This document shows, piece after piece, positions 46,490-57,285 of a stretch of 64,000 nucleotides of DNA (the stretch's first letter is position 1; each line of letters begins with the position of its first letter). A program made the translations under genes and the position numbers. The notes below the pieces were generated by a model. That model did no database searches. It worked only from the letters and a program-made list of their open reading frames with translations, and had not been told where the DNA came from. Location: NCBI RefSeq assembly GCF_900497805.2, contig NW_020954576.1, positions 75,158,605 to 75,222,604 on the forward strand, given 5' to 3'. This stretch comes from Vombatus ursinus. Lineage: Eukaryota > Chordata > Mammalia > Diprotodontia > Vombatidae.

Positions 46490-46526
46490 CCAACATTTGT
46501 TATTTTCCACTTCTATCATTTTAACC

Positions 46527-48984
46527 CAGGGATGGGAAACCAGCAGCCTTAAGGCTATATGTGGCCATCTAGGTCCTCAAGTGTAAACTTTTGACTGAAT
46601 CCAAATTTTACAGAACAAATCTTTTTATTTTTATTAATACATTTTTGTTCATCTTTTATATTTTTATTTTGTTTTTCAAATGAATGTATTTAAGATACCA
46701 AAAAATAAAATAAGTTTTAACAAAATAATCCTCCCAGATTGATTGGCATGATTAGAACATTAGTGAGCCGTAAGGGCTAAATTGACAGCTACTACACTCA
46801 TTATTTAGTTCTAACTTCCCCCACCTGATTGGCACTACTGCCATGATTGGTAGAGAGTTTACATGGGTCAAGTATGCCAGTATGTTACCAGCTTTTGACA
46901 ACAATACACTCTGTTTCTGTTTGAAGTGGAATTTGTGAATAGTTGCACAACTTGAAAGTATTTTTAATTGTCTGCTTAAATAGCACATCATATCAAAGAA
47001 GACCAAGAAAATGCTGAAGGAAGAAAACAAGTTTTTTAATGAGGATGAGGAATTGCAATATTATCTTGTTTCTGCTAAAGATAAGATGATTTGCTTGCTT
47101 TATAATACTGTAATATCAACATTAAAGAAATTTAATGCTCATCAGCATTATAACACACATAAGGACCATAAATATTTTAAATCAGAGGGAGAGGTGTGAA
47201 AGGTTGTATTACAGAAATTAAAAGATGAAAAGCAAAAGCAAAGACAATTCTTTCAAGTAGCAATAAGACCTGGAAATAATGCCACTGAAGCAACTTATAA
47301 AGTAGCTTATGTACTCAGGAAAAAAGGGAAGTCATTCAGTGATGTAGAAATTGTGAAAAAATGCATTGTCAAAGCTGTAGGATGCTTAGATCCTAATAAC
47401 ATTTCAAAGTACAAACAACTGCCTCTTTCAAGGAGAACCATAACTGATCAGCAGCATGAATTAGCCTTCAACTTAACAGAACATCTTCACACAATACTTC
47501 AAAAGGAAAACATATATTATTCAATTACTTTGGATGAATCAACTGACTCTACTTACCCGGCACAGGTTTTATATTTCATTCAGGTCATAACAGAATATTT
47601 TTTTTTGCTACAAAGAGTTATTTGCTTTGGGCATTCTTGCAAATAAAATACGGGGAATAGATATATTCAATAGCTTTAAAGATAAATGTCGTTAAGTTTG
47701 ACTGAACTTGGTAAACTTAGTGAGTGTATATACACATAGTTCCCCTTCCGTGACAGGAAAACATGAAGGTTTTATTGCACTTGAAAAAAAAGTATTAACA
47801 GATCTAGATGCTCTCATTTCTTTTCATTATATCTTGCATCAGCAAAATCTCTGTGCTAAAGCTACTATTTTGTGTGACACTTTGCAACAAGTTATGAGTA
47901 TTGTTAACTATATTTATGCAAATGCAACACAGCATTGTCAGTTTCATACCATGCTAAAGTTGAATGATAAGGTATTCACTGTGGATTTGCTGTATCATTC
48001 TAAAATGCGTTGGCTATTGTAGGGACAAGTGTTAACCAAAATTTTATCTCTGTGAGAACAGATAGTTAAATTTTATGAAGAACAGAATCAACACTGCGAA
48101 TTATTAAAAGAAGATTTCCATAGGAATGCTGCATTTCTGTGTGATATCATGTCTGATCAAAACAACTTAATATTTCTTTGCAAGGTAAAACTAAGTCTAT
48201 ATATGATATCTGGCAATAAAAAAAAAATCCAAGCATTTCCAAAAAAGCTATATTTTTTCAAAACACTTCTTCAAAAAGAAATTTCAGATGAATATTTACC
48301 CCAGTTAGCAAACATCATTGATGAGCAGGATGATATATATGAATCATTTGAAGAATACGCAGCTGTTACAGGCCTATTAATTGAAGAATACAATGAAAAG
48401 TTCACTGACTTTGAGAATCATGACATCACACTCAAATTAGCATTTCAGCCTCACCTAGTTGATATTACCAAGGCACCTAAAGAACTATAGATGGAACTGG
48501 TTGAGCTCTCAGTAGATGACATTTTAAAGTCATTTGATACTAAGAAAGATCCAATTGAAATATGAGAAAATGCAGTAGAATCCCCATGCCTTCAGTAACA
48601 TGCCTGAAAAATGCTTTCTTGCTTTCCAACAACTTATGGCTGTGAATCTACATCCTCCTACCTAACCCAAATCAAGACCCTTAAGGTCACAAATGACTGA
48701 TACCCATCTAGAGGATCAACTGAAACTGCAGACCTCCATGCTGCTATCAAATATTCAAATGCTTTCCAACAAAAGGCAGACACAACAGTCATTAAAAAGT
48801 TAATTAACATTAAAATTAACAAATAGTTTTCATTTTTTGAAATTATTAAGTATATAGCAGTTAGATTTTTACAAAATAATGTACATTTTAAGGTATATCT
48901 AATTGAAGTTTCTTGAATGTGGCCTTTTTTTATTACAGCTAAATATTAATGTGGCCTTCCAACTTGAAAATGTTCCCCACCCTG
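46527..48984 (+). mobile_element. Charlie-type hAT DNA transposon, complete ends, 8-bp target duplication
   Basis: The 2458-bp element starts CAGGGATGGGAAAC and ends in the reverse complement of CAGGGTGGGGAACA, imperfect terminal inverted repeats of the hAT type. The target duplication is TTTTAACC (46519-46526) and TTTTAGCC (48985-48992), seven of eight bases equal. Removing the element rejoins L1 text (cattttaacc to ccaatctgat). The inside encodes a degraded transposase on the + strand. A few bases of divergence in the target repeat and many stops indicate an old insertion. Confidence 0.9.
47011..48490 (+). pseudogene. hAT (Charlie/GTF2IRD2-like) transposase, broken
   Basis: The N-terminal part (47011-47199) resembles a BED-type zinc finger, with ICLLYN and HQHYNTHKDH; the second Cys of the pair is Tyr. 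A well-kept stretch follows, including ATEATYKVAYVLRKKGKSFS and then YYSITLDESTDS, where the DESTD Asp is the first catalytic residue of hAT transposases. The next conserved part reads YTHSSPSVTGKHEG, with His at the expected second catalytic Asp, and FHYILHQQNLCAKA with Tyr replacing the usual Cys. Then comes LLYHSKMRWL. Stops or frame shifts near 47198, 47645 and 48020 break the frame, and the C-terminal dimerisation part was not found. The relatives I recognise are the transposase-derived region of GTF2IRD2 and the Charlie8-like elements. Confidence 0.85.
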
Positions 48985-50130
48985 TTTTAGCCAATCTGAT
49001 AGATGTGAGATGATATCTCCAAGCTGTTTTAATTTGCATTTATAAATAATGATTTAGATAATGATTTAGAGCATCTTTTCATATGACTTTGATTCCTTCA
49101 TTGAAACACTGCCTGTTCATATCCTTTGTCTATCAGTTGGGCAATAATTCATATTCTTATAAATTTGATGAAGTTCTGCATATATTTGAAATATGAGACC
49201 TTTATCCAAGAAACTGATTATAAAATTCCTCCCTCCTAGTTTTCTGTTTTCCTTCACATCTTGGCTACATTGGTTTTATTTGTAATCAAAATTATCCATT
49301 TTATATCTCACAATGCTCTCTACCTCTTGTTTATTCATAAATTTTTCTCCTATCCATAGGTCTCATAGGTAATATTCCATGTTTTTATAATTTTCTTATG
49401 ATATTTCCCTTTATATCTAGATCATGTATCCATTTTGGCTTTGTCTTGGTAAATGGTGTAAGATATTGGTCTCTACCCAATTTCTGCCAGATTGCTTTCC
49501 AGTTTTCCCAACAATTTTTTTTTTACCAAATACTGACTTCTTATCTCAAAAGCTTGAATCTTTACAATGTTTGAATCAAACATAAGGCTATTAAAATAAC
49601 TTACTACTGTGTATTGTATGTCTATTCTGTTCCACTTATCCATCTTTCTATTCTTAGCCAGTACCAGATAGTATTGATAATTACCACCTTATAATACAGT
49701 TTAAGAGACAGTACTACTAAAACTACTTCCTTTGTTTATTTTTTTATGAATTCCTTTGATATTCTTGAGCTTCTGTTCTTCTAAATGAATTTTGTTATTA
49801 TTTCTCTAGCTCAATAAAATTTTTTAAAATTTAATTTAGATGCCATTTAATAAGTTTAGGTAAAATTGCCATTTTTGTTATATTGGCTCTGCCCACCCTT
49901 GAGCAATTAATATTTCTCCAATTATTTAAATATGACTTTATTTGCATAAAAAATGTTTTATTACTATGTTCATGTATGTTTTGGGGTTTGTCTTAGCAGA
50001 TATACTTCCAGGTATTTTATGGTTATTTTAAATGGGACATCTCTTACTACCTTTTCTTGTAGGGTTTTATTGACGATATATAGAAATGCTGATTATATAT
50101 GTAAGGTAATTTTATATCCTACTAATTTGC

Positions 50131-50322
50131 TGGCACCCTGGACCATCACCAGTTATTTGAACTTTTGTCTTGCCTCTGTACTTTGATAACTCTGGAGGAG
50201 AGAGTGAGGCTGATGACTTTACACAGCTCTGCCCTACTTATATCCAATTCATGCACAAGTCAAGACATTATTCTCATGATCTCATTGGTCCTCTTCTAGA
50301 ATGAAGGATGAAGAACAACAAC
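50131..50322 (+). mobile_element. RTE-tailed SINE, copy 2
   Basis: Blocks CACCCTGGACCATCACCAGT, TAACTCTGGAGGAGAGAGTG and TCTAGAATGAAGGATGAAGA are followed by an AAC-rich end. It interrupts the antisense L1 between CTAATTTGCTGG and CACTTTGCTAAAATTATTC, which join in the consensus. Same family and direction as 29868-30052. Confidence 0.75.
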
Positions 50323-51480
50323 CACTTTGCTAAAATTATTCATTGTTTCTCCTAGCTTTTTAGTTGAATCTCTAGGATTTTCCATGTATGCCTTCGTATC
50401 ATATGCAAAAAGAAATGGTTTTATTACCTCATTGCCTATTTTGATTCCTTCAATTTTGTTTTCTTCTCTTATTGCTTTTGCTAGCATTTCCAATACAACA
50501 ATGAATAATATTGGTGATAATGGGCATCCTTGTTTTACTCCTGATCTTACTAGGAAGGCTTTTAGATTATCCTCAATGCAAATAATGTTTGCACATGGAT
50601 TTCAGTAGATGCTCCTTATCATTATAAGGAAAAACCATTTATATCTATGCTTTCAAGTGTTTTTAAAAGGAGTGAGTGTTGTATTTTGTGAAAACCTTTT
50701 TCTACATCTACTGATATAATCATGTGATTTTTACTACTTTTGTTATTGAGTCCAAAAATCTTAAAATATCTCTCCTCAATCTATTTTCCAGGTCAGTTGT
50801 TTTTCCAATGAGATATTTCATATTTTCTTCTTTTTTTCATTTTTTTTGGTTTTGTTGTATTTCTTGATGTCTCGTGGTGTTTAGCTTCCACTTGCCCAAT
50901 TCTAATTTTTAAGGAATTATTTTCTTCAGTGAGCTGTCATCCTTCCTTTGCCATTTGGCCAATTCTGCTTTTTAAGGAGTTGTTTTCTTCAGTGAATTTT
51001 TGTATATCTTTTCCCATTTTTTTTTCTGTGCTTCCTTTACCTAATTGTTGACTCTTTTTCATGATTCTCTTGTTCCACTCTTATTTCTTTTCCCAATGTT
51101 TCCTCTATCTCTCTTATTTGATTTTTTTTTAATTGAGCTCTTCCAGGAAGTCTTTTTTTTGTGCCTGATGCCAATTCACATTTTTCTTTGAGGCTTTGCA
51201 TGTAGCCATTTTGACATTGTTGTCCTCTTCTGAGTTTATTTTGATCTTCCCTGACCCCACAGTAACTTTCTATGGTCAATTCCTTTTTTTTGTTGTTTGC
51301 TCATTTTCCAGCCTATTTCTTGACTTTTAACTTTGTTAAAGTTGTGCCTTGCTCCTGGGGAGGAGGGAGCACTGTCCCAAGCTTCAGGTTTTTCATGGTC
51401 CTGATTTCATAGCTAATTCTGGAGATGTGTAAGTTTTTGGTTTTTCCAAGGTGGTATGATCGAAGGAGAGGTATACTCCC

Positions 51481-52619
51481 CTATCCCCAGGAGAAAAAAA
51501 AATACTTTGGACCTACTGAATAGGTAGGTCTCTTCCTTTTGGACCGGCACTAGCCAAATAATTCACAGTTAATAGGGAGTACAGAATGTATCTTCTGTTC
51601 CCCATGTTGTAGATTTAGTGTCTTTCTGATCCTCCAGTAGTGGGATTTATGTGGGCAACTCTATTCTTTCTCCAACAAGCATGCTGCACAAGAATTCTCC
51701 TTATCACTAAAAGGCTAAGTCCCCAAACTCTGCAATTTGGAATTACTTTTGAGTCAACTCCCACAGCTAACATTGCTTATGAAGATTTCCTTCTCTGACT
51801 ACCAGGCTAGATTCTTGCATTATGTTGTCCCAGAAATTTTCTCCACTCTAACCAGGAAGTAGGAGTTTAGAAATGACGATATCTTAGGACTGCCCTCTGA
51901 GACGATGCAGATAAATATATTTAGTGTCTATGGACTTCTCCAGAATGCTCCACCATTTCCTCAGCTGCTCTCATCTCTTGGACAAGGAAAAAAGAAAGTC
52001 CACTCTCAGTTCTCTGATCTCTGCCTTCTGTCCTTAAAACTGTAGGTGGGATATGTAGCTAACATGTGACTCTGTTCTAAGGCAGCCATTATCTGATTAT
52101 ACCCTCACAACCTATCATGGCTTCATTTGGGGGGGGGAGGGGGCACAGGAGAAAAGGAGGTACAAAGGAAAAGATGGCTAGAAGCCAAAAAAGGGATGTG
52201 TGTTTCTCAGTTCACTTTTATAGTTCTGCGGAGAGGGTAGCTCCTCCCAACAGAGTTCATATTACCAAAAGTTCCAGCCAACTTAATCATCTGGGGGGCA
52301 TCCCAAATCACTAACTTATTCTTTTTTTTTTTAACACAACAAGATGTACAATGTGCATCACATGTGAGGTCCCCATAAGAGCTATCCTCTGCAAGTGTAC
52401 ATGCACTCAAAATAGTAGCTCACAAGTTCCCACCAGTGGATTTCTTTTTCCTTTAGTGAGTCAGAAAACACAATTAGCTTGAAAACAAAGGCATTTAATG
52501 AAATAGCAGAGTGAAGTTTGTAAAAGAACATTGCCCCCATAAACACAGGCACACTAAAGTTCAGAATGATCTGAGGTTGGTGAAAAAAGCTTAGAAAAAC
52601 TTAATTTCAAATATACAAA
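51481..52619. other. Unassigned intronic sequence
   Basis: No gene. A G-run of nine bases followed by more G lies near 52129-52145. Texture at 52090-52560 could be an old LTR or internal retroelement piece, but no family could be recognised. Confidence 0.35.
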
Positions 52620-52712
52620 CATTAACACATACATATATACATATATGCATATATACATATCTATACACATACATATCTATACATATATACATATACATAC
52701 ATATACATACAT
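52620..52712. repeat. (CATA)n / (TATA)n microsatellite
   Basis: Imperfect ACATATATACATATATGCAT-like units over about 90 bp. Confidence 0.9.
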
Positions 52713-53002
52713 AAAATGTTACAGTAGTGGGAGAAAACTAGGGCTCCATCTTAATGGTTGCTTCTGCTCTAGATTTGGTCCTTCTTCCTACCTAACACTC
52801 CTCCATTATATAGACATTTCCTTACAATATCACTGATAGTGGGTTGGCCATCTCCCATATACTTGCCAGAACTTTGATGCCTGTGATATCAGAGATTGGA
52901 AAGCAATCATTTTGCTATAAAACTCCTGGCCTTCACCTGCATTGTGGAAGTCCTTCAATTCATAATGGAACCTGGGTATCCTCAGCCCTGACCCCACTCC
53001 CA

Positions 53003-53150
53003 GTGAATGAATGAGAAAGAAATGTTATGAAGTACTTACTTTATGCCAATCATTGTGCTAAGTACTACTGATACAAATACAAAAGGAAAAGACAGTCCCT
53101 GCCCTCAGTGAGCTTATATTCCAATAGAAGAGACAATATACAAAGGAGAG
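53003..53150 (-). mobile_element. L2 3' end, antisense
   Basis: Blocks CTTTATGCCAATCATTGTGC, AGACAGTCCCTGCCCTCAGT and GAGCTTATATTCCAATAGAA are the reverse complement of the L2 3' terminus. Confidence 0.7.
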
Positions 53151-54650
53151 TGGTGACCAGGAATTACAGGATTACAGGAATGATGAATAAGACCATAAGG
53201 GAATAGACTGACATATCTCATCATGGAACGATAGCAGGGTTGATCAGATGGACCCAGAACTACCCAGAACTACGAATGGGGGTGGGGAAGAAAAACTGTT
53301 TATGTTTACAAGATAGTGAACAAGGCCATGGGGGAGACAACCACAGAGTATGGGATCAAGTGAAGTGTGGTGGCTTAGACTTTCCTGAGATAGTTATCTG
53401 AATGTATAATTTATTATATACTTTGTTTAAGCAAAAGAATATGAATTGTAGAGTCACAGTGGCATAGAGTATCTTCTTTTTGTGTTCTGTGTGTATGAAA
53501 ATGCCTTTTTTGTTGTTGTTGTGGTTGTTTGAATTCAGAATAGAGATTTTTTTAAGAGAGTGGTGTCTGCCATCCATCTTTTTATCTTAGGGCTTAGAAA
53601 CCTCAGGAAAATGAAATCCTTACATGGTGACTAAGGAAAAACATTAGCTGCTTTTCTCCTGAGACTGTGTCTAACCTCAGAGCCACAGACATGATAGACT
53701 CCAGAATAAAAGTCCTCACATTCTGGAAATACAGTTAACAGTCATGTAGTGAAGTCACATACAAATGTGTTGCCTATTTTTAAATCTACACTTCCTGGTC
53801 ACCAAGGGCAGTGTCTCTATCCCAAGACTTTGTATGATTTTAGGTTAAAAAATTTTTTGTTGATCCTCGTTGGCCAAACTACACTGCTTGTAAGACATTT
53901 TAGGGACTTCTCTTTCATCAAACCACCAAGTTGGTCTGCAACCCACTCATTTTTCCAGTCTTGAAATTAATTTTTGGTCTCTGATACAAATGAATGGGCA
54001 TTGGGATGGGTGGGGTAAAGAAAGGCAAAGGAACAACAGGCATTAGTAAATTACCCCACAACTCAATTCTTTTTTTTTTCAAATTCCTGCCTTTATTGTA
54101 GAAAGATAAATTAATGTGTAGATAGATGATAGACAGATGTGTATATGCCACATGTAAATGTCTTACACATATGTATGTGCCAGCAAGCCCTTCTAGACTT
54201 TGAGCCAAGCTCTACAATAATATATGATTAAGTGCTAAAATAAATACCATAAAACTTCAGAAAAAAAGTGTTAACTAGAATAATCAAGAAAGTATTGATG
54301 GGATAGGTTTCTGAATAATCCAGGCTATTCATTGTAATGCTGGTATCTTAACACTTTCAGAGGATATTTCAAATAACATAGAGCAGGAAGGTGATGACAC
54401 ACATCACAGAGGCATTTCCTTTTATTACTTAAGGGTGAGTAAGGAAACTTCAGAGTTGTGCTCTTATGAGAGTTAAAGTTTGTTAGAACATTGCCAATGA
54501 TAAATAAGCTTATTCTTGTATGTACCATTTCAGTAAACTTACTTTATGTTAAACCAGGTTTTATCATTGTCCCGACTAATTGGTCCTTCAGTGCTCCAAT
54601 AGTATGATCCTAATTGATGATAAACCTTAGATTCAAATAATAATAACATT
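53151..54650. other. Unassigned intronic sequence
   Basis: No gene, RNA or nameable repeat was seen over about 1.5 kb. A TTGTTGTTG run lies near 53511. Confidence 0.4.
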
Positions 54651-54654
54651 GACA

Positions 54655-55570
54655 GTGATAATCAATCAACAAATGACAGTGTCTTAAATGCTTACTATAC
54701 ACCAGATATACCACTAATACAAAGAATGAACCAGCTTCACTATTTAAGGAACATACATTCAAATAGGAAGACAAAAGGAACATATAGAAGAACATGCAGA
54801 ATAAATATAAAAAAATACAAAATATAAAATAAATGCAAGGTACTTAGGGAGGGAGTCCAGTAATTCTTAGCAGGAGCCAAAAAGGCTTCACATGGATGTC
54901 GCTCAAGTTGCATCTGGGAGGGGGAAAAAAAAGATTATATGCAACAGTTTCAGAGGGTGTGCATTCCAGGCAATGGGGTGGGGATGGCCAGCAGAAAGGT
55001 CCAGTGATGAGAGATGGAGTATATCGTTTGAGAAAGAGAAAGGGGCCAGTTTGGCTGGATTACAGAATACAAGGTGAGGAGTGGGGAGGTGACAGTTATA
55101 ACAATGAATCTTCAAATATTTACTGAATCACAAAAGAAAGAATAAATGATGTTTATTAGGACTAGTTACAAGGATATTTTATTCTGTTGTAAGTCTGGGT
55201 TATTGGTGGCCCATATGTGATCAAGTGATGTTAGTGGTCTGGGAATCTTGACGTAAAGCAGAGGTGGCAAACAAATAACCCACGTTGGGCCCACAACACT
55301 TCCAAGTGGACTTGAAGTGGATTAAAATATGGTTCTTACAAGATTTTAATGTGTTGATATATTAATAAAAAAAGCAATAAATGAAAAAAAAAGAAAATAT
55401 TGATAGAGAAAATGGGGCTTGAGTTTGCAGTACAGAGTGGAGAGGGATAGTTGAAAATTTCATTGAGGATCTTCCTATGGGCTATGATGAGCCACTGAAG
55501 ATTTCTGAATACAGAAATAACTTCAAATAATTGTTTTTAGTAAGATTAATCTGTTTATAAGATTGGGTGG
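54655..55570 (-). mobile_element. L2, antisense, interrupted
   Basis: From the 3' terminus (54661, TCAATCAACAAATGACAG) through GGGTGTGCATTCCAGGCAAT (54956-54975) and GGGGCCAGTTTGGCTGGATT to GATGAGCCACTGAAGATTTC (55487-55506), an L2 in reverse can be followed. It is interrupted at 55130-55256 by unassigned sequence and at 55257-55400 by a hAT-like fragment. It ends about 70 bp before CATSPERE exon f. Confidence 0.65.
55257..55400 (+). mobile_element. hAT MITE-like fragment
   Basis: It starts CAGAGGTGGCAAACAAATAA, and the GGGCCCACAACACTTCCAAG and GGATTAAAATATGG parts resemble an abundant non-autonomous hAT of marsupials. The 3' terminal repeat was not found, so it is probably truncated. Confidence 0.45.
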
Positions 55571-55641
55571 GGGGTCAGGACAAGGTAGAAAGGAATCTTT
55601 AATTCTTGCCGGTAATCATGGCTTTATTTTTCTGTTTTTAG

Positions 55642-56131
55642 GATCTGGGAAACGCATATACCACTTACGAAAAGTAACCTTTTTATGCAAATCAAAGGAA
55701 ATTCAGTAGCTTTACAAGACTGCTTTATCGCAGACTATATCTTTTTACTGTCCTATGTTTCCCTAACTTTCAGTCAGAATCCCGAGTACGTAAAAATGAC
55801 ATCGAAAGATGAACGAAATATACTTTTTGACTGGCCCCCTTGTTTTCCTGCAACTGTTGCTACAGTTTCCCATTGGGAGACCCTTTTTACAAAGGATGCT
55901 TTCAATACTTCAGAGAAGATCAGAATACCCCCCAACAGCCTGACTGATGAAGAAAGGCATGATATAGAAGAAGTTTGCATAATAGAGGAAGGAATAGTAG
56001 TTTTAACAAAAGGTTCTGTTTACCTGAGGAGAAAGACAGATTTCATACAACTTGACAAGAAGTTTGGTATTCCTCCGAATGTAACTGGAATAAAAACCAG
56101 AACCTATTGTTGGCCTGGCTATACACCAAGG
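55642..56131 (+). CDS. CATSPERE: CATSPERE large internal exon f
   Basis: This 490-bp exon follows TTCTGTTTTTAG. Its first base completes Gly, then 163 codons run to AGG before a GTTAGT donor. It opens IWETHIPLTK, then IKGNSVALQDCFIADY, matching human TWRIVVPMTK and IRGNQVTFQDCFIADF. Further matches are IRIPPNSLTDEERHDI with human IRVPPDILSDDERRSV, and EEGIVVLTKGSVYLRR with SRDGIVFLINGVLYIK. It ends NVTGIKTRTYCWPGYTPR against TGISSRKWCW. Sequons NTS and NVT are present. The frame stays open 36 codons past the donor, so the 3' end depends on the donor motif and on loss of similarity. No following exon was found before 64000. Confidence 0.88.
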
Positions 56132-56339
56132 GTTAGTCCAAGTTTATTGTTGTTCTTTATCCTTGAAGGTCTTTTAGTTGGTGGTGTTTTACATTCCCTG
56201 AATATGAACAACATGAAAAACAAAGGGTTTAAAATGTGATAAAAGTCAGTTTAGTTATAGAGACGGGGAATGGACTTGTGGTTTCCCTGGCATGGGGAAC
56301 ACATGGTAAGGAAGATCTGTCTGCCAGTGCAGGTCAGTG

Positions 56340-56495
56340 CCTCCTCTGAAACTTAGTATGTGTCTTAGAGTTGCCTAGAGCACAGAGAAGTTAAACAACT
56401 TGAGCAGGGTCACATAGCCAGTATGTGTCAGAGTTGGGACTTGCTTGATAACAGGTCTTCAAGGCCAGCTTTCTATCCACTCCATGTGCCCCTCT
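56340..56495 (-). mobile_element. MIR-family SINE, antisense
   Basis: Blocks GAGAAGTTAAACAACTTGAG, GCAGGGTCACATAGCCAGTA and CTATCCACTCCATGTGCCCC. It is diverged and lies 200 bp after exon f. Confidence 0.6.
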
Positions 56496-56580
56496 CCTTC
56501 CTCTTTAAACCTACCAATTCATCACTGCTATTAACTCCTCTTAAATACATTTAACCTATGTGCAATATCAGATCCTCACA

Positions 56581-56960
56581 GAATCACTGAGTGTTAGAAC
56601 CAGAAAGAGCAATTTTCTAGACTAGAGAGGGTTCTTGACCAGGGGTCCACAGATAGATTCCAGAAGGAGGTCTGTGAATTTGGATGGGAAAAAAATGTTA
56701 CACCTTTATTTTCATTAGCCTCTCTACTTGAAATCTAGCATTTCCTTCAATTATAACAGTAGGCATAAAACACCTGAAAAGATGGGCCATAGGCTTCAAC
56801 ACACGGCCAAAGGGATCCAGGACACAAAAATGGGAAAGAACCTCATGCTCTAGAACTCATTTTTACAGTTGAAACACCTGAGTTCTAGGGAAATTAAGTA
56901 AATTGCTCAAAATCACAGAGCTACTAAGTGGCAGAGCCTGTATTCAGACAGGTCTCCAGG
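56581..56960 (-). mobile_element. MIR/CORE-type SINE split by a hAT MITE
   Basis: The left part (56581-56630, AATCACTGAGTGTTAGAACC) and the right part (56854-56960, TTTTTACAGTTGAAACACCT, then CACAGAGCTACTAAGTGGCA) are the two halves of a SINE like that at 5318-5465. The middle is a separate element. Confidence 0.55.
56631..56853 (+). mobile_element. hAT MITE (Charlie-like), copy 1
   Basis: It starts near AGGGTTCTTGACCAGGGGTC and ends near AAAAATGGGAAAGAACCTC, imperfect inverted ends. The inside has ATAGGCTTCAACACA and GGATCCAGGACACAAAAA, shared in order with 58237-58425. No convincing 8-bp repeat was found. Confidence 0.5.
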
Positions 56961-57211
56961 TCCAATGCTCCCTTCCTTCTTCAAAACCTTCACAGAATTC
57001 AGAAGGACTTTGGTTTGAATTGGACATGGCACTTAAAGTCAGAGACACACATTTACAATCCAAGTCATGCCTTCTACACACTAGTGTTAATAAATGCTTA
57101 TTGGATTGGATTGGGTTATAGAGAAGGAAAGACAAGCAACTTCATAGGCATATCTTGGGAAAGCATCATTTGGTAATTCTGTGCCTTTGATGGGGAATAA
57201 TTAAATATGGT

Positions 57212-57275
57212 CTATTCAACCAATAAACATTTATTAAAACCTACCATGTATTCCAGGCACTGTGCCAAGTGCCAT
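57212..57275 (-). mobile_element. L2 3' terminus, antisense
   Basis: A short piece: CAACCAATAAACATTTATTA, then TTCCAGGCACTGTGCCAAGT. Confidence 0.65.
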
Positions 57276-57285
57276 TTAAAGAATG

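Larger units (their letters stand above)
44936..51480 (-). mobile_element. Second antisense L1, split by three insertions
   Basis: In reverse: 3' UTR and ORF2 end (44936-45619), ORF2 reverse transcriptase (48985-50130 and 50323-50757), ORF1 (about 50758-51300) and the 5' UTR start (to about 51480). The host L1 is cut at 45620-46489 by a processed-pseudogene-like insert, at 46527-48984 by a hAT and at 50131-50322 by an RTE-tailed SINE. At about 50757 the text jumps from reverse transcriptase to ORF1, so the endonuclease part is deleted. It is old and broken throughout. Confidence 0.82.
1873..56131 (+). other. CATSPERE: CATSPERE, partial gene span (six internal exons)
   Basis: This is the part of the gene between the first and last exons I can recognise. 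CATSPERE (CatSper epsilon, formerly C1orf101 in human) is a single-pass sperm flagellar membrane protein that joins the pore-forming CatSper subunits in the calcium channel needed for hyperactivated motility. The six exons join in phase (0, 2, 0, 0, 2 and 0 at their 3' ends) without a stop and encode about 281 residues. These correspond roughly to residues 60-320 of the human protein of about 950 residues, recalled from memory. They would cover the N-terminal ectodomain region and the start of the following domain. I found no first exon, promoter, membrane helix or 3' UTR. The gene looks intact here. Confidence 0.88.
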
